This document shows, in pieces, positions 27,101 to 34,299 of a stretch of DNA of 64,000 nt. The notes under the pieces were generated by a model. The model saw nothing but the letters and a program-made list of their open reading frames with translations, was not told where the DNA came from and did no database searches. Source of the stretch: Microbacterium halophytorum (lineage in GTDB: Bacteria; Actinomycetota; Actinomycetes; Actinomycetales; Microbacteriaceae); contig NZ_PNFA01000009.1 in assembly GCF_002970975.1 (NCBI RefSeq), positions 1-64,000 on the forward strand. Reading direction: 5' to 3'. How positions within the stretch are numbered: the stretch's first letter is position 1; every line of letters starts with the position of its first letter. The position numbers and the translations under genes were made by a program.

Positions 27101-27194
27101 GACTCGACAAGTCGCCATCGCCGCCGGCAATGCCGTGGTCACCGCGGGCACGGAGAGCACCACGGCCCCTTACCCCACCACCGATTGCTCATAG
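24135..27194 (+). CDS. Secreted GH43 hydrolase with discoidin-like and Ig-like domains
   Basis: A 1019-residue exported enzyme. Signal peptide (about 1-32), GH43 catalytic propeller (about 45-360), discoidin-like (F5/8 C) domain (about 366-510), Big_4 domain (about 516-590), two Ig-like/OmpL47-like segments (about 597-775), a second discoidin-like domain (about 776-935), and the two-cysteine C-terminal module (about 936-1019, ending TDCS). The likely catalytic triad is complete: base Asp59 in YLADAAPLV, Asp194 in IDPHV, acid Glu242 in FYEAPW. This pattern is like the xylosidase/arabinofuranosidase branch of GH43 rather than the RDP-WAPE-EGP type of its neighbours. Start at the ATG at 24135, preceded by GCGGAG. 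Carries its own promoter motif. Confidence 0.85.
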   Translation: MPRPRPRAARRSLAAALCAAALALTTAPAAGATGEETVTRTIPSAGNPIIADGSYYLADAAPLVVDDTLYIYGGHDEAAEQQAGFEMHEYGVLATSDVDDGPWELTEGAMRPGDVFEWATGAAAYAGHTVRAADGRFYWYAPVESSDDSLPNRMAIGVAVADSPTGPWTDAIGAPLVDWRDVFGSSTNGQEVIDPHVLIDHDGSAHLYWGSWGVARMAPLDASMTALSGDIITLEGLDDFYEAPWVFHRGDTYYMLYDWKRGGSDCTPSNYQACVAYATASSPAGPWEFQDIILGGTSSTTVHPSMIEFDGAWYLTYHTKDSAGGGHFRRSVAVDAVTWRGDEILPVRQTWAEDPAFRLNRNIAPVAKASASFTESPPMRLGALNDGRAETALLPPDQWGNYRGTDSEVETDWVMYQWDAPVRLDGTGIEFEQDQNWIRPPASWHVEYVDEAGTWHPVEGAEYPTSANTWHEVPFEAVTTTALRAVFHGAQEGAAFHSVSVSEWEAYSVAADDLAGPTVTTTVGTAPELPEAVRLPFDGTGALWTPVNWHEVPEEDYAEPGSIRAMGVAPGQAAGEITAEILVADEPAPPGPDDGTPPDAALVPSGTGGTSASQGWYSSPVDVRVTGADETDYLLDLAGSVAGSRSEAQAARALDLRVDSEGETLVTGTAADSSGNVSEPRELAVRIDTSPPALSTQFRPDERVVAADASDGLSGLDRLEFRVDDGAWEPVAESGAIVVEDALPHRVVVRARDVAGNSTIESVTVPPTDGAALTGNLAPYATASASFTSSWESVNGLNDGAGELFDPTADTGSNWGTWSSVGEQWAQLTWDFSVTTDEIGIWWYRDTPDQGGSGMIPPRSWSLQALDDDGETWREIATDADSDAPRASSDYARVAFPPVVTTSLRIVAQAWGGSDGGGSTGIREWQVAGAGEAHDLSAEATTRCAAGTVVLVTRVANGGDAPVDATVETTHGTRTLPVDAGGTASTAITTRQVAIAAGNAVVTAGTESTTAPYPTTDCS

Positions 27195-27316
27195 AACGCG
27201 CGACGCGCAGTGCAGGAGTCGTCGTCGAGGCCGTCGTCCGCCCAGCGCATCGGCGCATGGGCCATCGAGAGCTCGGCGAGCAGGCGCTGACGCCTTGCCG
27301 CCGCTCGCCCGCACGA

Positions 27317-27341
27317 TCGAAAGTTTCGAAACCCCTTGCGG
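27317..27341 (+). promoter_or_regulatory. Shared promoter/operator motif, copy 2
   Basis: Same TCGAAA-N3-TCGAAA-N-C-N-CTTGCGG pattern as at 24053-24077. Here the first part, TCGAAAGTTTCGA, is itself palindromic around one base. It lies 82 bases before the GTG at 27423. The rest of the 228-base gap (27195-27422) shows nothing recognisable. Confidence 0.5.
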
Positions 27342-27422
27342 CAGCGAGGCGCCCATCGTTACCGTGAACACATGCGTCGGCTCAATGAGTGCGCCGACGA
27401 GACGAGAGAAGGCGGAGACGAC

Positions 27423-30400
27423 GTGGTCTGGTCTGACACAAGAAGCGCGCGACGGCGCCTGAGCGCCGTCGCGGCCATCGGCACGACGTGCATGCTCGCA
27501 CCCCTGCTCGCCGCGGCCCCGGCAGGCGCGGCGAACGCCGACATCGGTTACCCGGAGTTCACGGGGAGCGATGCCCCGATCCCCGCGACCGAGGCGGTGT
27601 ACACGCCGGGCAACCAGCTGCAGGCGATCTACGAGGCCGACCTGGCGAAGGGCGCGGGAACGAGCCCTGACAAGGACTTCTGGGTCGACAGGATGCTCGC
27701 CCGGACGGGAACGGCCGGCAGCTTCGGCGACGAGAACCAATGGCTGTTCTCGCGCGGACGCGCGGCGTTCATGAAGGTGCACGATCCGGCGCAGTTGGGC
27801 TTCGGCGGGCAGCTGGCCTACTGGGAGTCGATCGACGGCAGAGGCGGGTACACCATCTCTGCGACGGTCGCAGGCGAGGAGATCGAGCTCAGTGAGGACA
27901 CCTCGAAGCGCAAGCAGACCCCGAGCTACTGGCGCAGTGTGCATGCGAACGCCGACACCGGGGTCGAGATCGTGCAGACGAAGTACGTCACTGACGCGAA
28001 CGTGCTCGTCACCGAGCTCGAGGTCCGTGCGACAGCGGGCGCCGTCGACGTCGGGCTGCGTGCCGCCTCGCCGTATGCGAAAGTCGCGGACGGCGACGAG
28101 CTCACGGGCACGATAGACGCGCTCAACGACATCACGATCATCCACCCCCGATTCTCGGGCGATGGCTTCGCTCCCGCGGGCGGTGGCCTCGAGACCATGC
28201 TGTCCGTCCCCGCCGGCGGCAGCGCCGCGACCAAGGTGCAGCTCGGCCTCGTCACCGACGAGATCGCGGATTCTCGCCGTGAGTACGACGCGGTTGCCGC
28301 GTCCACTCCGGCCGAGGCGTACACCGAGCACGTCACGGCGTACAACGAGTGGTGGGCGCAGAACGTGCCTTATCTCGACACGCCGGAGGACAACATCGAC
28401 AAGACGCTGTTCTACCGCTGGTGGCTGCTCCGGTTCAACTTCCTCGACGCGAACGCACCCGGAAACGCGTTCCAGTTCCCGACGGCCGTCGAGGGCGCGC
28501 TCGGCTACAACAACGCGATCGACCTCACGGTCGGCATGTTCGTCGACGACCTGAAGTACTTCCGCAACCCGATCTACTCCTACGGCGGCTGGGTGTCGGC
28601 GGGCGAGGTCTCCAAGGGCGGGGCGTTCGTGGACAACCCCGGTGACCCCGCCAATTGGAACACGAGCCACACCCAGTACATCTCCGAGTCGGCGTGGGAG
28701 TCGTATCGGGTGCACGGCGGGCCGGACGGCATCGTCGAGAACCTGGCGCGCTACGCCGAAGACGACGCGAAGGGGCAGCTCGAGCAGTTCGACAAGGACG
28801 ACAACGGGCTCCTCGAGATCAGTTGGAACGCCTGGACGGGCAACGACGCCGACGCGGTGTCGTTCGACTACTACGGCCGCGCCAACGAGCGCGCCGAGTC
28901 GGCGTACGTCTACGCCGGCGCGAACTCTGCGGCGGCCGCCTACCGGTTGCTCGGCGACGAGGACAAGGCCGATGAGATGCACGGCCTTGCCGACAAGGTC
29001 AAGCGCGGCGTGCTCGACAACCTCTGGGATCCGGAGGCCAACCTCATCAAGCACCGCGACGTGGAGACAGGCGAGCTCATCCCCTGGAAGGAGATCAACA
29101 ACTACTACCCGTACTCGGTCGGCCTGATGCCGAAACCCGGCGATGACGACTACGACGACGACTACGTCGACGCGCTGCGGCTGTTCGCCGACGACGCCGA
29201 GTATCCGATCTTCCCGTTCACGACCGCCAACCAGGCGGACAAGGCGGAGGCGGCCGAGGCGGGGCACCCCGGCACCAACAACTTCTCGATCATCAACTCG
29301 ACCGTGACCTTCCGGATGCTCGCGACAGCGCTCCGCGAGTACCCCACCGACGCGATCGACGCCGAGTGGTACAAGAAGCTCCTCTACTGGAACGCCTGGG
29401 CGCACTACCAGAACGGCGGAGACAACCGCCTGCCCGACCAGAACGAGTTCTGGGCGGACGGCTCGACCGACCCGCAGTCGATCGAATACCGCTCGTGGAT
29501 CCACCACACGATCCTCGGCACGACGAACTTCACGATGATCGAGGACGCGATGGGGCTGCAGCCGCGCACCGACGCGAAGATCGAGCTGTACCCGATCGAC
29601 ATTGACTGGCCGCACTTCACGGCGAACAACCTCACATACCACGGCAGCGATCTCACGATCACGTGGGACGAGCCGGGCGACGGCGAACGCCCTTACGGCG
29701 CCGAAGTGCCGGAGGGATACTCGGTGTTCCTCGACGGCGATCTGGCGTTCACCGTCGACTCGCTCGCCCACCTGGTGTACGACCCGGCGACCGGAGAGGT
29801 CGAGTTCCCGGATGACGCGGTCAACACCGACGCGGCGCCGAAGATGACGACGGCAGTCGCCGCGGAGCTCGGCGGCGCACAGGACGTCGCCTTCGACGAC
29901 GACTCCCGCGTCGTCGACCTGTTCCAGAAGGCGGGGCAGGACATCTCCTCGACCGGCGCCGAGAACCTCGCGCAGGGCGCGACGGCCACCGCGACCTTCG
30001 AGGCCGAAGGCCGGCCGGCCGCGGCCGCGGCCGACGGCACGACGGTGAACGAGCCGTTCTGGGGCACGAAGGGCTCCGAGAACGCCACGGACTCGCTCGA
30101 GGTCGACCTCGGCGAGCCGCAGGCGGTCGACACCGTGCGCGCCTACTTCTACGACACCTCGTCGTCGACGACCGCCCAGGGCTACGCAGAACCGTCGCGC
30201 TACTCGGTCGAGTACCACGACGGGTCGGACTGGAAGCCGGTGCCGAAGGCGGCGAAGTCACCGGCGGCTCCGCGCGCCAATCTCAACGAGGTGAGCTTCG
30301 AGGAGGTCACCACCGACCGCATCCGGCTCACGGTCGCACACGCCGACGGCTCCCGCACCGGTGTAAAGGAGTTGCAGGCACTGCACACCGGCGCCCCGGC

Positions 30401-31937
30401 CGAGGCCGCCGAGAACGCGGCCCCGACCGTGATCGCGTACACGAAGGCCGGAGCCCTCGGCGGGGGCAGCGCCGAGCTGACCGGCATCGTGAAGGACGAC
30501 GGGCGCGCCGCGGACGAGCTGACGACGACGTGGACGGTCGAGGAAGCACCGGAGGGTGCGAGCACGATCTTCGACGACGCGGACAGGCCGAACACGACGG
30601 TACGGTTCACCGAAGCAGGGACATATCGGCTGAGGCTGACCGCCGACGACGGTGAGCTCGCAACCTCTGACGACGTCGTGTTCACCGCCGACGAAGCGGG
30701 CGGCGGTGCGAACGTCGCGCCCTCGGCGACCCCTTCGGCCTCGTACACGGCCGGATGGAACCAGGTCGGAGCCGTCAACGACGGCTCCGGTGTGAACTCG
30801 GGCGGCGACCAGTCTGGCGTCTGGGCCACGTGGTCCGGTGAGCGCCCCGAGAGCCAGTGGCTGCAGTACACGTGGGAGGATCCCGTCCGCGTCAACGGTT
30901 CGGACATGATGTTCTGGACCGACACCGCAGCCGGCACCGGTGACGGCGTCGCCGTGCCCGATGCGTGGAGGATCGAATACCTCGACGCCGACGGCGAATG
31001 GGCCGACGCCGCGAACCCGTCCGAGTACGGCACGGCCCGTGAAGGCACGAACGCAACAGCATTCGATCCGATCACGACGACGGCCCTGCGCGCCGTGTTC
31101 CAAGCTTCGCCGAATGCGGACGGCTCGTCGTACTCGGCCGTCGGCGTCTCCGAATGGCAGGTGTTCGCCGAAGCGCCCGAGCACATCGATCCGCTGCACG
31201 TGCGGACGGGTGTGGGGAAGGTTCCCGAGATGCCGAGCAGCATCGGCGTCACCTACGCCGACGGCAGCCGCGGCACCGCGCCGGTCGCGTGGGAGGCGAT
31301 CTCGGACGCCCAGGTGGCTTCGGAGAACGACTTCGAGGTGCGCGGCGTCGTCTCCGGCGCCCCCGAGGCCGCCGCCGCGCGCATCTGGGTGCGCGCGGCC
31401 GACGCCGTGACGATCAACCTCATCGACGAGGTGCCCGTGGCGACCGCGGTCGGCACGGCGCCGTCGCTGCCCGGTACCGTCGTGGTCCTGTACAACGACG
31501 GCTCCCGCGAGAACTTGCCGGTGACGTGGGCGGACATCGACCCCGCTGAGTACGCGCAGGCCGGCGAATTCGAGGTCGGGGGAACGGTGCAGACCGAGCA
31601 CCCGGGTGAGACCGCGGCCGTCGCCCGCGTAGCCGTCGGCGAAGGCGGTTCCGGCGGAACCGACCTGATCGACGTTGAGGCCGCCCATCGCTGCGTCGCC
31701 GGAACCGGCGCCGTCACCGTCCGCGTGACGAACATCGGCGAGGAGACGGCAACCGTGAAGGTCGCGACCGAGTACGGCGAGAAGACACTCGAAGGCATCG
31801 TCGCGGGCAGTGCCGAGAGCGCGGTGCTCCGCACCCGCCTCGCTGCTACCCCGGCCGGCCAGGTTGAGGCGACCGCCGCATCCGGCGACCTCGCCGACAC
31901 CGTCACGGAACCCTTCGAGGCGTTCACCTGCGAGTGA
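27423..31937 (+). CDS. Very large secreted (alpha/alpha)6-barrel glycosidase, MGH1-like
   Basis: A 1504-residue exported protein. Signal peptide (about 1-38), a beta-sandwich plus (alpha/alpha)6-barrel catalytic region (about 80-840), discoidin domain (about 848-980), PKD-like domain (about 1000-1095), second discoidin-like domain (about 1097-1245), two Big_4 domains (about 1250-1410), and the two-cysteine C-terminal module (about 1417-1504, ending FTCE). Barrel motifs such as FYRWWLLRFNFL, WNAWTGNDADAVSFDYYGR, WKEINNYYPYSVGL and YWNAWAHYQNGG resemble the MGH1-like/GH63-like clan. The exact family and substrate are not recognised; a role in removing arabinose side chains is inferred from the GH127 neighbour. 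The GTG at 27423 is chosen because GGAG lies five bases upstream; the ATG at 27372 is an alternative. A 13-bp terminator follows. Confidence 0.75.
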   Translation: MVWSDTRSARRRLSAVAAIGTTCMLAPLLAAAPAGAANADIGYPEFTGSDAPIPATEAVYTPGNQLQAIYEADLAKGAGTSPDKDFWVDRMLARTGTAGSFGDENQWLFSRGRAAFMKVHDPAQLGFGGQLAYWESIDGRGGYTISATVAGEEIELSEDTSKRKQTPSYWRSVHANADTGVEIVQTKYVTDANVLVTELEVRATAGAVDVGLRAASPYAKVADGDELTGTIDALNDITIIHPRFSGDGFAPAGGGLETMLSVPAGGSAATKVQLGLVTDEIADSRREYDAVAASTPAEAYTEHVTAYNEWWAQNVPYLDTPEDNIDKTLFYRWWLLRFNFLDANAPGNAFQFPTAVEGALGYNNAIDLTVGMFVDDLKYFRNPIYSYGGWVSAGEVSKGGAFVDNPGDPANWNTSHTQYISESAWESYRVHGGPDGIVENLARYAEDDAKGQLEQFDKDDNGLLEISWNAWTGNDADAVSFDYYGRANERAESAYVYAGANSAAAAYRLLGDEDKADEMHGLADKVKRGVLDNLWDPEANLIKHRDVETGELIPWKEINNYYPYSVGLMPKPGDDDYDDDYVDALRLFADDAEYPIFPFTTANQADKAEAAEAGHPGTNNFSIINSTVTFRMLATALREYPTDAIDAEWYKKLLYWNAWAHYQNGGDNRLPDQNEFWADGSTDPQSIEYRSWIHHTILGTTNFTMIEDAMGLQPRTDAKIELYPIDIDWPHFTANNLTYHGSDLTITWDEPGDGERPYGAEVPEGYSVFLDGDLAFTVDSLAHLVYDPATGEVEFPDDAVNTDAAPKMTTAVAAELGGAQDVAFDDDSRVVDLFQKAGQDISSTGAENLAQGATATATFEAEGRPAAAAADGTTVNEPFWGTKGSENATDSLEVDLGEPQAVDTVRAYFYDTSSSTTAQGYAEPSRYSVEYHDGSDWKPVPKAAKSPAAPRANLNEVSFEEVTTDRIRLTVAHADGSRTGVKELQALHTGAPAEAAENAAPTVIAYTKAGALGGGSAELTGIVKDDGRAADELTTTWTVEEAPEGASTIFDDADRPNTTVRFTEAGTYRLRLTADDGELATSDDVVFTADEAGGGANVAPSATPSASYTAGWNQVGAVNDGSGVNSGGDQSGVWATWSGERPESQWLQYTWEDPVRVNGSDMMFWTDTAAGTGDGVAVPDAWRIEYLDADGEWADAANPSEYGTAREGTNATAFDPITTTALRAVFQASPNADGSSYSAVGVSEWQVFAEAPEHIDPLHVRTGVGKVPEMPSSIGVTYADGSRGTAPVAWEAISDAQVASENDFEVRGVVSGAPEAAAARIWVRAADAVTINLIDEVPVATAVGTAPSLPGTVVVLYNDGSRENLPVTWADIDPAEYAQAGEFEVGGTVQTEHPGETAAVARVAVGEGGSGGTDLIDVEAAHRCVAGTGAVTVRVTNIGEETATVKVATEYGEKTLEGIVAGSAESAVLRTRLAATPAGQVEATAASGDLADTVTEPFEAFTCE

Positions 31938-31945
31938 CACCGCTC

Positions 31946-31978
31946 GGGCCGCACCGGAGTCGACTTCCGGTGCGGCCC
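31946..31978 (+). terminator. Terminator after the MGH1-like gene
   Basis: A perfect 13-bp stem (31946-31958 with 31966-31978) starts 8 bases past the stop at 31937 and ends about 30 bases before the next start codon. It may terminate or attenuate transcription into the GH127-type gene. Confidence 0.7.
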
Positions 31979-32009
31979 TCTCAGCTCAGCGCACCAGAAA
32001 GGAATCACC

Positions 32010-34298
32010 ATGCTCTCTCCTCTCCCCGCCGGCCCCACGCGACGCAGCGTTCTGCGCGGCGGTGCGGTACTGGCTGCCGTCACCGCTACTGCGGCGCTCG
32101 CCCGGCCGACTATCGCCAGCGCTTCTCCGGTCCGCGCACACACGGCCGGTGCCGTGAATCCGGCCGCAACCGTGCGCGCCGCCCAGACCTCCGTCTACCC
32201 TGCCTCGTGGCCGGTGACGCCGTTCCCCCTGTCGTCCGTGAGGCTCGGCGACAGCGTGTTCACGAGAGCCTTCGAGCAGCACCTGCTGCTCTACCGCGCC
32301 TACCCCGTCGACCGCATCCTCGCCGTCTACCGCCGGAACGCGGGCCTCGATACGCGAGGGGCGAACCCACCGGGCGGCTGGGAGGAGTACGGCCCCGCGC
32401 CCGATGCGCAGACGTGGGGCCCGCGCGAGTACGTGCGAGGCGAGAACACCCAGGGTGCTGGCGGGCTGCTGCGCGGGCACTACGGAGGGCACTTCCTGAG
32501 CGGCGTCTCGATGGCCTACGCGTCGACCGGCGAGACGGCCCTCCTCGAGAAGGTCGACCAGATCGTCGACGGGCTCGAGGAGTGCCGCGCGGCACTCGCC
32601 GCCCAGGAGTACGACGGTGCGCCTCGGTACTCGCATCCGGGGTTCCTGTCCGCCTACGGAGAATGGCAGTTCTCGGCGCTCGAGGAGTTCGCGCCGTACG
32701 GCGAGATCTGGGCCCCGTATTACACGCTCCACAAGATCATGGCCGGCCTGCTCGACGCTCACGCGCTGGCGGGGAGCGCCAAGGCGCTGGAGCTCGCCGA
32801 AGGCATCGGCCACTGGGTGCACGGCCGGCTCTCGCAGTGCAGCGAGAGCCAGCTCGCACGGATGTGGGGTTCGTACATCGCCGGCGAGTACGGCGGGATG
32901 AACGAGGTCCTCGTCGAGCTGTACTGGCGTTCCGCCGACCCCGACCGGAGCGAGTTCCTCCGAGCGGCGGAACTGTTCACGCTGCGCACTCTGGTCGACG
33001 CCTGCGCCGCGGGCGAGGACACCCTCGACGGGAAGCACGCGAACCAGCACATCCCGCAGTTCCCCGGATACATCAAGCTCGCGGCGGAGACCGGCGACGA
33101 GCACTACCTGGCCGCAGCGAAGGGGTTCTTCGACATGGTGGTCCCCGGCCGCGCCTACGCCCACGGCGGCACGGGCGAAGGCGAGCTCTGGGGGCCCGCA
33201 GGCACGGTCGCGGGTGACATCGGCCGACGCAACTCCGAGTCGTGCGCCGCGTACAACATGCTGAAGGTCGCGAGCCAGCTGTTCTTCAACGAACAGAATC
33301 CGGCGTACATGGATTACTTCGAGCGCACCGTCCTGAACCACATCCTCGGCGGCCGCAGGAACCGCGAGTCGACGGAAGGGCCGGAGAACCTCTACATGTT
33401 CCCCGTCCAACCGGGCGCCAGGAAGGAGTACGGCAACGGCAACATCGGTACCTGCTGCGGCGGCACGGGGCTCGAGAGCCACGTGAAGTACCAGGAGGGC
33501 ATCTACTTCCGGTCCGCCGACCAGTCGGAGCTGTACGTCAACCTCTACATCGCTTCGACGCTGACCTGGGAGGAGACGGGCCTCGAGCTCGAACAGGTCT
33601 CGTCGTACCCGGAGAGCGAGACGTCGACGCTCACGATCACTGCCGCTCCGAGCGCTCCTCTCACGATGCATCTGCGCGTGCCGGCATGGTCGCGCGGTGC
33701 CGAGATCCGAGTGAACGGCGAACACGCAGGCGTCGACGCCGTGCCGGGTGCGTACGCGAGGCTCGAGCGGGAGTGGCAGGTCGGCGACACCGTCACGGTC
33801 CGCATCCCGATGACCCTGCGCGCCGAACCGACGGTCGACCGCCGCGACATCCAGGCTCTGATGTACGGCCCCGTCGTGCTCTCGGCCGCGAGCAGCAGCG
33901 TCGACTACCTGAGGGTCTCGCTCGCCGACCGCCTGGACCTCTCAGGCGACATCGTGCGCGGTGTGCGGAGAACGGACGGAAACGTCGTCACGCTCGGCGA
34001 CTTCACGTACGAACCGGCGTACAACGGCAAGGACGTGGCGTACCACATGTACTTCCAGCGGAAGGAGGCGAAGGTGACCTTCGCCGGCCAGAGCTCCGGC
34101 GTGAACAACCCGGCGCGCGACGGGAAGACGCTGCTCGACGAGATCTGGGAGCGTGCGCCGTTCGGGTCCCGCGACGACTTCCTCACCGCCGTCGCCGACG
34201 TCAGCGGCTCGTTCGTCGATTCGGGCCAGCTCACCGAGAGGAACCGCCAGCGCATCCTGCTCGCCGCCGGCCGCGCACCGATCGAGAGGACGGCCTGA
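32010..34298 (+). CDS. Tat-exported beta-L-arabinofuranosidase, GH127/GH146 (DUF1680)
   Basis: A 762-residue glycosidase of the DUF1680 group, which removes beta-L-arabinofuranose from glycans and hydroxyproline-rich proteins. The N-terminus has a twin-arginine signal (TRRSVLRGG, Arg11-Arg12), then the (alpha/alpha)6 barrel (about 65-530) and beta domains. The zinc and nucleophile set known from Bifidobacterium HypBA1 can be read: Glu410 and Cys412 in NSESCAAYN, Cys482-Cys483 in GTCCGGTG. By analogy Cys482 is the nucleophile. A candidate acid/base Glu lies in GEGELWG (390 or 392). AAAGGA precedes the ATG. Unlike all its large secreted neighbours it lacks the C-terminal cysteine module and uses Tat rather than Sec. 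Its stop is one base from the next ATG. Confidence 0.88.
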   Translation: MLSPLPAGPTRRSVLRGGAVLAAVTATAALARPTIASASPVRAHTAGAVNPAATVRAAQTSVYPASWPVTPFPLSSVRLGDSVFTRAFEQHLLLYRAYPVDRILAVYRRNAGLDTRGANPPGGWEEYGPAPDAQTWGPREYVRGENTQGAGGLLRGHYGGHFLSGVSMAYASTGETALLEKVDQIVDGLEECRAALAAQEYDGAPRYSHPGFLSAYGEWQFSALEEFAPYGEIWAPYYTLHKIMAGLLDAHALAGSAKALELAEGIGHWVHGRLSQCSESQLARMWGSYIAGEYGGMNEVLVELYWRSADPDRSEFLRAAELFTLRTLVDACAAGEDTLDGKHANQHIPQFPGYIKLAAETGDEHYLAAAKGFFDMVVPGRAYAHGGTGEGELWGPAGTVAGDIGRRNSESCAAYNMLKVASQLFFNEQNPAYMDYFERTVLNHILGGRRNRESTEGPENLYMFPVQPGARKEYGNGNIGTCCGGTGLESHVKYQEGIYFRSADQSELYVNLYIASTLTWEETGLELEQVSSYPESETSTLTITAAPSAPLTMHLRVPAWSRGAEIRVNGEHAGVDAVPGAYARLEREWQVGDTVTVRIPMTLRAEPTVDRRDIQALMYGPVVLSAASSSVDYLRVSLADRLDLSGDIVRGVRRTDGNVVTLGDFTYEPAYNGKDVAYHMYFQRKEAKVTFAGQSSGVNNPARDGKTLLDEIWERAPFGSRDDFLTAVADVSGSFVDSGQLTERNRQRILLAAGRAPIERTA

Positions 34299-34299
34299 C

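Noticed and set aside
27336..27422. ATG starts at 27336 and 27372 for the MGH1-like gene
   Set aside because: The first overlaps the shared promoter motif. The second lacks a ribosome site and would put a charged stretch before the signal peptide. The GTG at 27423 is better, though 27372 cannot be excluded.
27189..30218. A minus-strand open frame of about 1000 codons antisense to the MGH1-like gene
   Set aside because: Same mirror effect. The plus strand has a signal peptide, catalytic motifs and the C-terminal module; the antisense product has none.
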